Of a DNA stretch of 64,000 nucleotides, positions 22,262-35,230 are shown in pieces. The stretch's first letter is position 1, and each line of letters starts with the position of its first letter. The DNA is from Epiperipatus broadwayi (taxonomy: Eukaryota > Onychophora > Udeonychophora > Euonychophora > Peripatidae): NCBI GenBank assembly GCA_028023455.1, contig JAQFVV010006306.1, forward strand, positions 4,181,001 through 4,245,000. The letters run 5' to 3'. The translations under genes and the position numbers were made by a program. The notes beneath the pieces were generated by a model, which did not search any database, was not told where the DNA came from, and saw nothing but the letters and a program-made list of their open reading frames with translations.

Positions 22262-24945
22262 CCAAATAAACCTGTTAGCCACTTTTTTTTAAATTCCCCA
22301 CTCTAAATTTACCCATAATCTGCTCTATCCCATTTCCACAACATAATTTTTGTCAACTCTATAACCTTTATATCTAAATCCCCCCATCCCTTCCCCAACC
22401 CCAAAATAAAAACCAATAATTCACTTTCTGTATAATCACTCTTTTCATATTTATTTTTCCACAACTTCATTATATGTACCCTTTCTGTTTTCAAACATTT
22501 ACATTCAATTAACAAATGCCTAATATTTTCAATTCCTTCCTTACATAATTTACAAAATAAATCATCCATATTTTTCCATTTACATGTATATTCTTTTGTA
22601 GCTAAAGATTCCGTTAGAGCCTTAAACAATAAACTACTTTCCTTAAATTATAAAAATTAACTCACACCTAATATTTCTATTTCTATATATATTTAAACTC
22701 TTTTACTCTCCATACTATTTCTCCATCTCTCTAATTCCCTAGTCTTTATTAATAAATTTATTCTTTTATCCCATTCCTTACTACTATAACACTCAATAAT
22801 CCTCTTAACACAATCATCCCATCTTTTGTACAAATATACTGATATAAATTCTTTATCCAAATCTTTTGCATAGCATTACCTTTCTCACCCATCTTTTCCT
22901 ACCCCCCCACCCATAACCCAATTAAATACTATTTTAGCTATTCTTTTATTATCCATAAACTGCAATCTACCAAACATTTTCATTTTACTTTTGCATCTCT
23001 CATATGAAAACTTGACCATCCCATTTCTCCTTGAATTGCCTCCCTTGCTGTCCATACTTCTGCATCCAATGCATGTCTTCCTACTTCCCTTTGAGCTTTT
23101 TCTAAATAATCTAATATCTTTTTACTAACATATAATGCATCATTACTATACGATAACCCTGCTACTGCAACTCCTTTCCATATAATTTAGCTACATCATA
23201 TTTATTATATGAAAATACTTTTAATTTTTTTATAAATCCTTTTCTTTTCTTTGCTTCATTTATCAATTTTTTCTCCCATTCATCCAAATAATTTTTCTGA
23301 TTACTTAAAATAATTCCCAAATAACTATATCTATTCACCACACTTAACTTAATATCTCCCAATAAAAATTCTACATCTTCTCTTTCCTCAGTATTAACCA
23401 TCATTATATTTGATTTTTCTTCACTAAATTTAATCCCCATCTCTTTACCCACCCTTGAATGTCCTCAACATAACTTCCATTCTTCTCTTTTTTCCCAAAT
23501 CAAGACCTGACAAAATATATACTCCCCTCTCCTATTCCTTCATTGTCTCTATCTCCCACATAGTCTTTAACTTTAATTGATTCTATATTCTCTAATTGAT
23601 ATATATAATAATTATTTTCATATAATTTCTTAATAATATCTATTAAAGCTTCATCCATTCCTAAATTTGCTAAACTTATCCATAATCTATTTCTATTTAC
23701 TCTATCATATGTCTTCTCTATATCTATAAAACTCATATATAACTGTTTATCTGCATTCCTACTCATATCCATAAGTTGTGTAACTACAAATAAACTATCT
23801 CCTATACGCCTATCTAATCTAAAACCTCCTTGCATTTTACCCACTACATTATTCCCTTCCATCCATTTTACAACTTTACTAGCCACCATATATGAGAAAA
23901 CTTTATATAAAACTGATGTTACCGCTATCAGTCTATAATTATTCAACTTTCTATGATCCTTACCCTTTCCTTTAAATAATAACCTTACTCTTGTATTACT
24001 CCAACTACTTGGGAAAACTCTATTCTGTGCCATTTTATTAAAACAGAATAATAACTTTACTTTTGCCCTATATCCTAATTCATTACCATCTCTGCTGCCC
24101 ATCCATCTAAACCTCTTGCCTTCCCACTTTTCAATTTCTTCTCTACCTCATTTAGTTCATTTTCTGAAAAACTAATATTCCCATTACTATATTCTTTCAT
24201 ATTTTCTAATATTCTATCATTCACATCTAACATCTTTTCTATATTCATTACATAACTATTTAAGATTCTCTCTAAATCTTCTCTAGAACTACACTCAGTT
24301 CCCTCATCATCTAGTAATACTAACTCTCTCTCCCCTACATTTCTCCTTTTAATATAATTCCAAATTTTTTTACTTCCATCTCTTCCCCTTTTATTAATAT
24401 CCTCCAACAATTTACTATTCAATTTCATTCTCTCTCTATAAATATCTATTTTAGCCAACTTCTTCTTTTCTAAATACTTTTCCCATTTAGCATTAATATC
24501 TTTTTCACTTTCCTTATTCTTAATAGCACACTTATATTTTCTACATGCTTCTTTCCTTTCTTTTACACTTTTACTAATTTTAATTTTTTTATTACTTTTA
24601 TTCTTTTCAATATTCTCACCTAAAACCCTATTTGCAACTTTGTCTACTTCTTTACACCAATCCTTATACTCATCCCCAACCCACTCTTCCATTATTTCTT
24701 CAACTTGTATTTTATATTCTTCCAACTTATTCTTATCATTTACTCTCCATCCACATCTTTCACTATTATGTCTACTTTTATTTCTATTCTCCATCACATT
24801 ACTAACCATTTCAATTACAATGAAATTATGATCACTAGTGCATACTTTTTCTTCATTATCAAATACCTTAATTTTATGTATTTTATTTATTCCCTCTTTC
24901 TCTACCAATACATAATCTATTGTGTGAAATATATATATATAGTGG
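22262..24945 (-). pseudogene. 5'-truncated non-LTR retrotransposon (APE-type LINE) with deleted RT active site
   Basis: On the minus strand, in order: the end of the APE endonuclease ('TIDYVLVEKEG', then 'SDHNFIVIE') near 24,920-24,815; a lysine-rich linker; 'LKSGKARGLDGW' near 24,110; RT blocks with 'NYRLIAVTSVLYKVFSYMV', 'GFRLDRRIGDSLFVV' and 'FIDIEKTYDRVNRNRLW' (23,700-23,960); a thumb region 'MGIKFSEEKSNIMMVN' (23,445-23,400); 'HALDAEVWTAREAIQGEMGW' near 23,040; and a C-terminal zinc knuckle C-x2-C-x7-H-x4-C ('CKLCKEGIENIRHLLIEC') near 22,510-22,565. Between 23,500 and 23,450 the segment holding RQG...FADD is missing, so the polymerase has lost its catalytic aspartates. Clade (CR1/L2/jockey-like) is uncertain. 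A second 3' fragment lies at 53.05-53.40 kb. Confidence 0.85.
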
Positions 24946-25165
24946 TGCCACCAAGTGCAAGCCAATGTAATTAATGGATGCAGGAAGATTTATGCATACT
25001 CATCCAAAATTCCCACTAGTTTCTAGCTTGTGGCTTTCATCAGTGAGGAGCCTTGAAACTGAAAGACTATACCTAGATCTTAGGATCTAATGCAACCCCC
25101 CAGCAGCCACCTTTTACCTATTTGGTTGGTGGTACGATTGTATGGAGAGTTTGGTACTCTTATTG
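24946..25165. repeat. A-family repeat, inverted partial dimer
   Basis: Begins immediately after an (AT)n run at the LINE truncation point. The left part (minus) has 'gtgccaccaagtgc', 'catactcatcc' and the hammerhead. After the 'agatcttaggatctaatgca' segment a short right arm carries 'ggttggtggtacgattgta'. Matches the A copies at 49.1 and 54.8-55.6 kb. Confidence 0.65.
25008..25049 (-). ncRNA. A-family hammerhead motif, cleavage site mutated
   Basis: Minus strand: TCCTCA, core CTGATGA, A, stem II AGC with GCT around CACAA, A, GAA, palindromic ACTAGT, then G at position 17. Stem II AGC/GCT against GGC/GCC in the 54.9-kb copy is a compensatory change. G17 is not a permitted cleavage nucleotide and the closing strand of stem I is lost, so the copy should be inactive. 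Confidence 0.6.
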
Positions 25166-25169
25166 TCAT

Positions 25170-26670
25170 GTTATTCATAAAATATTAAAATAAAAATAAA
25201 GCATGCAAAAAAAAAAAAGCAAACATGATAAAGTGTAATGGAGTCCCATGCAACAAACATAATTGATTCCAGAAGCACATTCAGCAAATGATATTTTCCT
25301 CAACAGTACATTAAAGTACATGTATTTAAAGATAATATACTACAGATTACAGGTCAAGACAAGGTAATCATCCAACACAACCATTTAAAGCAGAAAAATA
25401 TAATACAAAATTAAAAATATATGTATAAAAATACATATAAAATTAATTTACTCCATTTAACTTTTAAACATTGAACGACACACGTAAATTTGAATGTATG
25501 ATTTTAATGATAACTAAAATTGAACTTTTAAAAGCATAAAAACTGTTACATTGATGTTATCATATACCTTTGCTTTTTATTAATCCACTTTACTAGTCTT
25601 TTCATCTACTCTATAATATTACAATGTGAGTTGTTTAATCTATAAATTCCCTCACGACCTGTGCATTTTCTATTTCATCATCAAATTTTAAAAAGACATT
25701 GTTTAATCTATAACTTCCCTTATGATCTGTGCATTTTCTATTTCATCATTAATTTTTAAAAAGACATTCCATATTCAGCGTTTTGATCACTGATTGTTTT
25801 ACCATGCTCTAATATGAAAATCATTTCCTTTCCGATGTTCATTTTATAGTTTTCAAATTCCTATTTTTTAAAAAAAAAATACAGCATCTTCACTGCTAAA
25901 AATACAGATAAGTAAGTAATAACAAAACTTCTTACAATCATAAAAGTGGATGACTGATAAATAAAAATAGGAAAGCATTCTGAAATATCTTACGCATGGG
26001 CATGCTGTCAGCGATATTGCTGCTACATAGAAAAGCTTATCCACATCCAGCGTTATGGTAATAAATTGTTTATACCAGTAAGGCTTTGAAAGATAAACTT
26101 TTTTCTCAAATAAAGCTAAAAACTTAAAAATTTTTGGACAGTGACTTGTATGAAAAATTACCTGTACTTTAAGCCTTGATTTAGTTACATTTAATCACCA
26201 TTCTAAAATCTCCCGTTTAACATTATTAATTTAAAATATATTCGTTTACAGAGGATGTGTAAAAAAGTGTTAAGTTTAAGGCTAAAACATTCTAATACTG
26301 TAATTTATAAAATGCTTCATCTTTAAATTCAACTGAAGTACATATTATTGGGAAAATGAATTTAATACCTTAAATATTGTACAAACAGTAATTGCCTTGA
26401 TGTTTGATAAAACAGTTAATGATTTATTATAAAAACTTTCCTAGCCAGGATGAAAAGGTTCCTACAATTAATGAAGAGCTGATAGTATTAAAATAGCTAC
26501 TGAAATAGAATCAGATTTATATAAATGTTCAAGCACGTTATGGATTCAAAACCTTAGCCTTGACAGATAAAATGGGATTAAAGATGATTGCTGGATGTAT
26601 CTGCATTACTTGCAATTTTAAATTCCAAGCCTCATTGATAAAGGTAAAAACTAGAAACCAGTTTGAAATA
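25170..26670. other. AT-rich sequence without recognised features
   Basis: A short local duplication ('gtttaatctata' with 'ctgtgcattttctatttcatcat') lies near 25,630-25,750. No coding or structural element otherwise. Confidence 0.5.
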
Positions 26671-26673
26671 TGG

Positions 26674-26855
26674 ATTTAATATTTACTAAGGCAATAAACC
26701 TCAAGCACGCGCGCTTGAAATTGCGAAGGTAGGGACCTCTGCAGGTCTTAACCACAAGCTTACGCTTTTGAAGAAAAGAGGGGAACCTTCTTTTCTTCAA
26801 CCTACTTTCTATATAAATAAATGAAACTAAAGCGGTTAGATCTGAGAGCATGAAG
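26674..26855 (+). repeat. G-family repeat, copy 1
   Basis: Starts 'taatatttactaaggc' and ends near 'ctatataaataaatgaa'. Contains 'aggtagggacctctgcagg' and 'gaagaaaagaggggaacctt'. About 330 bp from a second direct copy; an inverted dimer of the family lies at 59.1-59.4 kb. Confidence 0.7.
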
Positions 26856-27007
26856 CTATTCAATACTTCACTGATTAAGTCCACAATTCCTATTACACAT
26901 TAGTACTCACGAAATCTTTCAATTTACAAGAGTCAATGGAAAGATCTTATAGTTAGAAATCTGTTACGATAATTTAAAGTTGTAATTAACGCACATTGAT
27001 TACGTAA

Positions 27008-27175
27008 GTAATATTTACTAAGGCAATAAACCTCAAGCATGTGTGCTTGAAATTGCGAAGGTAGGGACCTCTACAGGTCTTAACCACAAGCTTATTGAAA
27101 AAAAGAGGAGGGGAACCTTCTTTACTTCAACCTACTTTCTATATAAATAGGTGAAGTTGAAGCGATTGGATTTAA
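27008..27175 (+). repeat. G-family repeat, copy 2
   Basis: Direct repeat of 26,674-26,855 with scattered substitutions ('caagcatgtgtgcttg' replaces 'caagcacgcgcgcttg', keeping the self-complementary hairpin). Confidence 0.7.
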
Positions 27176-27179
27176 ATGT

Positions 27180-28530
27180 CCCTGGTAATAAATTATTATT
27201 CAAGATTACAGTAGATAACACTACGGCGGAGAACTACTAGCCTTACCATGTGTGATTTAAGTATTGTTTAGTTTTATTTACTAATGTTTAATTTATATGA
27301 ATATATACTAAATGCATACATTGTTAAATCAATATTCATGCTTTCATAAATAATTACACTTTTCACTAATATTAAAAAATACTAATGAAACTGAATATTA
27401 AAAAATAAACATAGTTTGTAACAATATAATAAACCATAATCGATTTAAATATGGTTTTACTGTGTTTAAAAATTAAAAGATTTCCTAATCAAATTGGGAA
27501 TATTTATTCTTTTTTACTAAAAATCAACCAACACATTAAACAGAATGTCTTAATATAAAGTAAAATAACCAAGATAATAAATAGCTGTAAAAGAAGACTG
27601 AGAGGAAAGGGGAAATATAGCAATAAAATAAGAAAAGAAGAAAAAGATATTTATATTGTCATTAAGAAGGTTAAATATTGTAGAGATTTAGAAGAATTTG
27701 TCAAATAGGACAAATTATGTAATGTGTTTATTTAAGGATTTTCACTTATGGACAGTATCATAAATATATTATAGACATAGTCATACAAAAAAAACTTGCA
27801 TAACTAAAAATATATGTTATTACATGTCCACAAGTACATCTCTGTACGTATATTTTATATACTAAATAAGAATTCACTTAATTATTTTATTTGATAAAAC
27901 AAATAATTAGTTCTACTAAAAACATTGTATTGGTTTAATTTTTTTGTCAATAAGATGTTGTCTAAAATAAATAATAAATTGATTATAGTAAAAATAAATG
28001 AAATATATGAACAAAACATTAAAATAAATTCTAATAATTACTTTACATAAAAGTTAAACATTCTACGTTTCATATGCTAGCATTGTAGACTAAGAAACAT
28101 GGGAAACTTAACAAAATATCAAACATTCTAGATAAATAAAAAAAATCTTGATAAAATACAATTTGTTTTCAAAAATTTTTGACCATTCGGATGTTCTCAA
28201 AAATGAGAAATTTGTAAGATAAAATTTTTACAGAAAATACTATCCGCAACCAGATTTGAACATAAATTCCATAAAATGTCCCGTTTAAGAAGAGAATGCT
28301 TTGCTAAAACAAAATGATTCTTCTTGATTACTACTAGAAATAATTTTATAAATTGTTTGGAGCCAATATTCTACACCTATAAGAAAATATAACAAAATAT
28401 TAAAAGTTATACAATGATTATCCCAGATGTACAGTGGAATTGTGATATTCATTATATTTTGTTCAAAACCTTCCTATACAACACATATAACAGCTTGTTT
28501 GTTGATAAACTTTGATTGGAATATAACATG
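27180..28530. other. AT-rich sequence without recognised features
   Basis: Long A/T-rich filler. No domain, RNA gene or repeat arm was recognised. Confidence 0.5.
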
Positions 28531-28536
28531 TATCAT

Positions 28537-29505
28537 TGGTACAAGTATCAATGATGGTACAGGTTTCTGGATGGCGCTGTTCCAACTCAAAAAGTTAAAA
28601 TATACCATTTCTGAGGCAGACTGTAATGACCTGTGTGTTCTGCTAATTTCACATAATTCACACTTGGTTCAAGCACCCTGTTCTTACTCCCCGAATGATC
28701 GCTATTGAGCCTTGTGTATTGTATAATTTGAGGATGTGTATATTTGAATTCAACACAACTTTTTTAATATTATTAAATCAATTTTTATTTTACATTTGAA
28801 TTACGTAGTATTATGTAGAAAAAGTTATCAAAGAGTCATATTCTTTTTTAAGTTTGTTTTGAAGGGTGTAAAATTAGACAAAGTTTGTTTGTAAGTATGA
28901 TTTATTTGATAAAGATGTTATCCACGAGATCTTCGAGAGAACAACAAAATGGTGCATAATGCCATGGACGGTGTTTGATCCATAATAGTTGTTTGATTTT
29001 TAATGTTAAGTTTACAAAGTTACTTTTTAAATGTACGGCGATTAAAAGAGAAAAAAAAAACTATAGTAAATTGTTTACTATATACTTTTTAAAAAAGCCA
29101 TTTCTATTTTCTCCAAAAAAAAAACCATGGTGATTAAAAGAAAAAAAAAGTAAACTATAGTAAATCGTTTACTATACAGTTTTTAAAATATATCATTTGC
29201 TTAATAATATATCAAAAAAAAAAAAAAAAGGTAAGAAAAAAGAATGTTCTTTACTATTTATTTTATTTATTTAATAAAAAACAAATTCAGATAAAAACAC
29301 AATATTTAATCATTTCTTTAATAATATATCAAAAAAAAAGGTAAAAATAAAGACGACATTTTTTACTATTTATTTAATAATAAAAAAATTAAGATAAAAG
29401 CACAATATTAAATATGTTGCGGCCAGGTAATGTTACATTTCAATGTTTTTGACTAGCAACAGTGCCATCCAGCGATCTGTACCATCGTTGATACTTGTAC
29501 CATAT
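28537..29505. repeat. Inverted-repeat-bounded segment (about 970 bp)
   Basis: A block of about 50 bp at 28,537-28,588 ('tggtacaagtatcaatgatg', then 'ctggatggcgctgtt') recurs reverse-complemented at 29,455-29,505. The interior is A-rich with internal tandem duplications. It could be a small DNA element or a fold-back repeat. No protein or target duplication was identified. Confidence 0.55.
29035..29405. repeat. Two short tandem duplications, A-rich
   Basis: 'gcgattaaaagag...actatagtaaattgtttacta' repeats as 'gtgattaaaagaa...actatagtaaatcgtttacta' about 90 bp later. 'taataatatatc' + A-run + 'ggtaa' repeats at 29,200 and 29,320. Confidence 0.6.
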
Positions 29506-30639
29506 CATTTATTGAATTGCAAAGATACAGTATTTTTAACATATAAGTATATATAACACAGATGCTTTTTAATATGTATAGTAGGCATATATAAATTAAG
29601 GTTATAGTATAAATAAAAAATTGTAAAATAATAATTAATATTAAATGAGGAGTGACATTTACATACATTTTGTTGAGTTTGTGTTCACTCATTCATTCAT
29701 TGATAAAATAAGAATAAAAGAAAAACTCACTGTACCATATTTTTATTTTTTAAATAAAATGAATAGCAAAATGTCTGACTTTCAGGGTAATTAAATATAC
29801 TCTAGATGATATTCTTTTTTACCCCCACTTATAGAAACATGATAATAGTCTTATTGTCAAGAAATTGTCATTTCTCTGATGTTTTTAAGTCAGTATTGAA
29901 ATGGTCAGTTTCATCCACCTGCCCGTTTCACTTATTTTACCCACACATCTATCCATATGCCAGGTTTAAACCCTCTCAGAGTACCCATTTAAATAACATT
30001 AAATTATTATATATGCAGAATCACGTATATGTATGTGAGCGGTATGTCTGTAATTTAATAGTATATGAATAGATAACAGATATGTATTCATTTTATAAAT
30101 ATTTCTAATTTGGGAAATATTTTACTTTAAATTATTGTTATGTTATTGGTATATATTATAAGAAATTCACTTTGTAAATATTTCTACTTTAGGAAATATT
30201 TTAGTTAAATTATTTAGACAATTTTATTGATTTATTATTGAAATCGCATACGTATATTTCCTGTTATTCTGCATTTATTCTGCACATATGGTTATAAAAT
30301 TAGTCTTCTACTAATTATGAAAGTAACTAACATTTGATCTTGTAAACAATTGTCGAAGTAGGTCACGCATCGGTCCTAAAATAGGCGTGAACTTGATTTG
30401 TAAATATAAAATGTTAATAACAAAATAGGCAGGAAAACAAAATCTAAATTACTTGTTAGAATTAAAAATGTGTTTCTAAAATAAATAAATGAGTTTTTCT
30501 ACCGGTTGTAAATATTAAATGTTTCGCTAAAATAAATAAATGGACTTTTCAGCTATGCATAAGCTCGTAAAAATTAACAGGTGGACAGATTTTAAAAAGT
30601 ATAAATACTTAATTTTGTTGCCAAGAGATATATCATATA

Positions 30640-30790
30640 TATAATAAGTGAGTGTAAGCTGAACCCACGCCGGTTTTACCTTCAAAATGATCGAATAGAA
30701 TGGCACTAAATCACCCCTCTCCTTGACCGGAGATGGAGAAAAACTCTGTGGTCCGATGAAACCTAATGCCATAGCCAGCAAAAACAGCCC
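30640..30790. other. GC-richer patch, unidentified
   Basis: A more balanced-composition stretch whose minus strand stays open for 84 codons (30,527-30,781: 'MLAMALGFIGPQSFSPSP', then more). I recognise no family. It could be an old exon or repeat. Confidence 0.25.
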
Positions 30791-31588
30791 GTGGAAAAAT
30801 CTCTATTAACCGTAAATCGTCAAAAGTGTCAACTTATTATCATCCCAAGTGTTCCAGAAAAAACTGCAATGAAAACAACTGAACGATAAATTTTCTCTCA
30901 GAGCTCTGTTTATAAACTGTGACTTTCATTTCTTCCTTTTAAAAACTAGCTATTTATTAAATCTGCCTTTCCCAAACACCTTTACTAAAATCTACAAAGA
31001 AGATTGTTAAATACTAAAACTTGCCTGATTGTAAAATGCTAAATCTTGCCTGATTGTAAAACTTGAATTCTCTTTTAAAATGTAAAACTCAAATTCTCTT
31101 TTAAAATGTAAAACTCTAATAATCTATTTTAAATTAAATGTATAATTTCCTGCGGTCTTTTTATGCCTATTTCTAAATCTATTTGATTTATTCTATGATT
31201 TTATCATTTTAATATTATATGTATTTAATATGCCAAATGACTCGAAACTGCAAGTATTTATAAATATAATTTTAGCTTATCGATTTGCGAAGATAATTTC
31301 AAATCTTCGCTATAATAAATATTAAATAATTGAATTATTATTCTTCATCCTCATTCGCTGTTTCGAGATCATATTATTATTTTACTGATTAAGTTTTGGG
31401 TATTAATATTACAACAATCAGTTATCTAGTTATTTTATGTACTTTGCTTAATTCTAGTTATGAATTATAACTATTTATATATATAACTCGTATAACATCG
31501 GAACTAGCCACAGCAATATTCTCAAAGCATATTTTAATGTTTTATTCGTAATCACCTTGCAAATATGCTTTGCCCTCCTTAGATTTAT

Positions 31589-34500
31589 ATATCACACCCG
31601 GGCAAGAAAAGTGACTTAAGTCAAAAAATGGCAATTTTGAGATTATGTCATTGAAAAATATGTATGAAATGCCCCAATGTGCATGAAAAGCGTCACATTT
31701 TTATCTCGCAATTTATCCACCAGAGGACAGTTGTGACAGTTTTATTCTAGGACAGTTCATGATTCATCACTGCAAGAACAGTATCTCTTCAGCATTGCTA
31801 CTGGAAGGTGTGCATGAGTCAACCAAGAAGAATGGCTCATTTTGAGTTGTGACACTTTTCATGTATAAAGTAAGTTGAATGTAATTTTAATAGCGTCATA
31901 ATAAAAAAAGTGACACTTTTCTTGAACTAATTATCTTTGAGCATATTTTTTTACTGTGTTATTTCGACCTGTGCCAGTTTACCTAAGCATAATAAGAAAT
32001 AGTTCAACATAATATTTCAACATAAGCTCAAATTATATTTCTAACAATGGTGTTTTCACAAATTTGATTTTTATAAGTTCATTATGTACTCACAGCAAGG
32101 ATTCAGAAGTAGGAAATTGCTGGCATTGGCTGCTGCTGCAATTAAAAAAGGACAAACTGCTGAACAAGAAAATGCAACAAAAGAAATAGGATTGAGTGAC
32201 AAAGTACTAGAGGATCGAGAAGCAAACAGAACAAGAAAATGCAACAAAAGAAGTAGAATTGAGCAACACATTATCAGAAGATCAATGTATGCATTCTACA
32301 TGGCAATGCACTGAAAACCCGCATACACAGCGTTTGACGGTACAACGGGTTAATTCAACAGCACAACAACAAGAATCATCAGATGAAAGCATGGATGATT
32401 CAGACGCGGATCCAGATTTTCGCATGCAATCATCTTCTGATTCTAAAAACTCATCATCAGGATCGGAAGAGAATGAAAATATTATTAATACTAATGAGAC
32501 AGAGGGCGCAGAATCAGACAACTCCCAAGTAGATACCAATAGAAAATGTAAGAAAAGGAAAGCAAATCCGGTTGAGTGGAAAAAGACAAGCAAAACTTTT
32601 ACGAAATACTGGAAAACCTTATACATCATCATCAATTCGTAAAACAGAAATGTCTGCAAGAAAGATACGTCCAGCGTGTAATGAAAAATGCAAACTAAAA
32701 TGCTCAAACAAAATAGATGAAAATAAAAGGCTTGAAATATTTAACAAATATTGGTCACTTGACAGCCTGCAATCCCAGCGAGAATTAATCTGTAGAAATA
32801 TGACCGCTGTTAGACCTCAATATCAATATAAAAGAGAAGGAAGCATGCACCAGTGTAACCATGAGTTTTATTTTTTGATCAACAATGTAAACGTGCGTGT
32901 TTGCAAATTATTTTTCAATGCAACGTTGGACATCAATGACCAACCTATTAGGACTGTGATACCTAAATTAAACGAAGGATTTCTTCAAGAGGATCTCAGA
33001 ATAAAACATGGACACCACTCTAAAGTAGATCCCGCTATAAAAGATGGTGTTATTGATCATATTAATACCATCCCAAGAATTGAAAGCCATTATCTGCGCG
33101 CACAAATTACTCGGGAATTTATAGAAGGTGGGAAAAGTTTGGCTGATTTACACCCAGACTACAAAAACAAGTGCATTAAAAGAAACGTTCCTTATGCAAA
33201 TCTCACAATGTATTCACGAATTTTCAAAAACAATTTTAACATTTCATTTTTCACTCCAAAAAAAGATATGTGCAACTTATGCAGCTCTTACAACAACGCT
33301 ACAAAAAAAAAAAAAAGAAGGGATACAAGAAAAATATGATAAACATTTAAGGGAGAAAGTTTTATCAAGAGCAGAGAAAGAGGAGGATAAAAACAAAGCA
33401 AAAGAAAGTAAAGGAAAAATTATAATTGCCACTTACGACCTCCAAGCGGTTCTGCCTGCACCAAGAGGGGATACATCTACATTTTATTATAAAAGCAAAA
33501 TCAATAGTTACAACTTAACTGTCACTGAACTTCAGTCAGATTATGTAGTGTTTTTTTTGGCATGAAGGTGAAGGAGGTCGAGGTGCCATAGAGATAGGCT
33601 CCTGCATTCTGAAATAGAAAAAAAAGCTACCACCAACAACAATGATAATCTTGAAATTATACTCTATTCGGATAATTGTTGTGGCCAGCAGAAGAACAAA
33701 TTTATAATGGGACTGTACCTGTATGCTGTGCAAAAATTTAAAATCAAATCAATCACACATAAATTTATGATTACAGGTCACACCCAAAAACAAAGGAGAC
33801 AATGCTCATTCCATCATCGAGAAGTCGATTAAGCGAGCTCTTAAATCAGGTCCCATCTATATCCCAACTGATTACGTGAGATTAATTAGGTCCGCACGAA
33901 AAACAGGAAATCCGTATAAAGTAACAGAATTGGGTTACCAGGATTTTGTGGATTTGAAAACACTCTCTCATCAAATTGGATCAAACTATTACAAAACAAC
34001 AAACATTGAACTGATCAAAACAAGTGACATAAAAATACTCAAAGTGCAGAAGAGTGACCCAGGTATTCTTTTTGCGAAAACTACATACGAACCAAAAGAA
34101 TATGCGATCAACATCAATAATACTAGGAGAAGACAAATGAGCATATCTACAATGCAGTGTGCTGTGGCGTACACGAAAAAAATGGAAATTTCTGTTATAA
34201 AGAAAGCTCATATTGAATCCCTTATCTCAGCGAAAATTATTCCTACATTATATAAGCCCATTTATGAATCTATGTTTTCGTAAATAGTGTTCCTTAAATT
34301 GTACCTTGATAATTGTTCCTTATTAAATTGTATTAATTTTCATAAATTATATTTTTGCATTCTGTATTTTTCTAATAAAACAATCTCAACTTGTTTTTCA
34401 TTTTTTTATTCTCACTTAAGTAGTGATTTTGCCTGAGGGAGGTCTGAAAGTCGTTTTATGTAATAGTAAGTAAGAAAGATATATTATTTGGGGTTGAAAA

Positions 34501-34797
34501 GTGGCATAAGTATTACATGAGGAGTCATAACAAAAAAAAACGTTTTCAGAAAAGCAAGAAAAGTGACATAACTCAAAGACCTCACCTATATTTACCTGTA
34601 CAATCGATGAGAGCATAGCTACAGATCCATATTACTATACTACAGAATATAATATAATTTACCGCCATAAAATACTTACCAGAAATTTAAAAGAAGCTAA
34701 TACTATTTCAATGTAAGTTTTATAGTACCGTTTAAGTCGAGTTTTTTCAAAAACTGCATTTTTGAGTTGTGTCACTTTTCTTGCCAGGGTGCGATAT
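31589..34797 (+). mobile_element. Sola-like DNA transposon with TIRs and ATAT target duplication
   Basis: TIRs begin CACACCC (31,593) and, on the opposite strand, CGCACCC (ending 34,793). They continue 'ggcaagaaaagtgac' on both ends and then a 'tcaaaaa' block. Each end is flanked by ATAT (31,589-31,592 and 34,794-34,797), a 4-bp target duplication typical of Sola elements. The 3.2-kb interior encodes a DDD-type transposase in broken frames. The palindromic ATAT makes the exact boundary ambiguous by a few bases. Superfamily is judged from protein motifs plus the 4-bp duplication. Confidence 0.75.
32084..34283 (+). pseudogene. Sola-like transposase, frameshifted
   Basis: The N-terminal part (to about 32,570) is serine/acid-rich. 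Then come 'LRNTGKPYTS' and a cysteine-bearing region; 'FNKYWSLDSLQSQRELI'; 'IKHGHHSKVD'; 'RIESHYLRAQITREFIEGGK'; 'FFTPKKDMCNLCSSY'; 'IATYDLQAVLPAP' (first D); 'YSDNCCGQQKN' (second D); 'GHTQ...' with the third D after a frameshift; and a C-terminal domain ending 'YKPIYESMF'. The frame changes near 32,580, in the A run at 33,301-33,314, in the T run at 33,550-33,557, and at AAAAA near 33,785. An in-frame TAG lies before an A run at 33,617. Several breaks fall in homopolymers and could be sequencing indels. The conserved acidic residues are all visible, so this is a young or recently broken copy. Confidence 0.75.
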
Positions 34798-34985
34798 GTT
34801 GAGACGCAGGTGATAATATTAAACTAGGTTACTAATTAATTTAGTCCCTAAATAGTATATTTGAAATACTAAATTTGAGCACTGGATTGTGTAGATATGC
34901 AAATAGACGCTATCTAATTTTAAGGCACGGTAATATAATTTTACGCATTTGCGTTATATATATAAGTTGCGGATGTGTCCTTACA
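34798..34985. other. AT-rich flank of the Sola-like element
   Basis: Nothing recognised. Confidence 0.4.
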
Positions 34986-34989
34986 AAGT

Positions 34990-35230
34990 ACGCAATGTAC
35001 ACTTATCTGCTTGCTGCATGATTCTTGATGACGTGCTGGTGGAGGCCACACTCATCCACTTTAGTTCGGGTTCAAGCACACTTTTAGAACTAGGGCACAA
35101 GAACCTAGATGATTCATAATGCTTATCCGACTACCTGAACTACTAATGTTGCTATTCGTGGCAAGTTGGTGGTTTTAGGGCAAACCGAATCTTTGGAGAC
35201 TGAAGCCCGTGAATAACGGCCTATTCGCAC
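34990..35230. other. GC-richer block with B-box-like sequence
   Basis: Contains 'gttcgggttcaagcac', similar to a Pol III B-box, and balanced composition ('gacgtgctggtggaggccac'). It could be another SINE, but no second copy was found in the window. Confidence 0.3.

Noticed and set aside
32282-32707. 141-codon minus-strand open frame
   Set aside because: Antisense shadow of the serine/acid-rich N-terminus of the Sola-like transposase.
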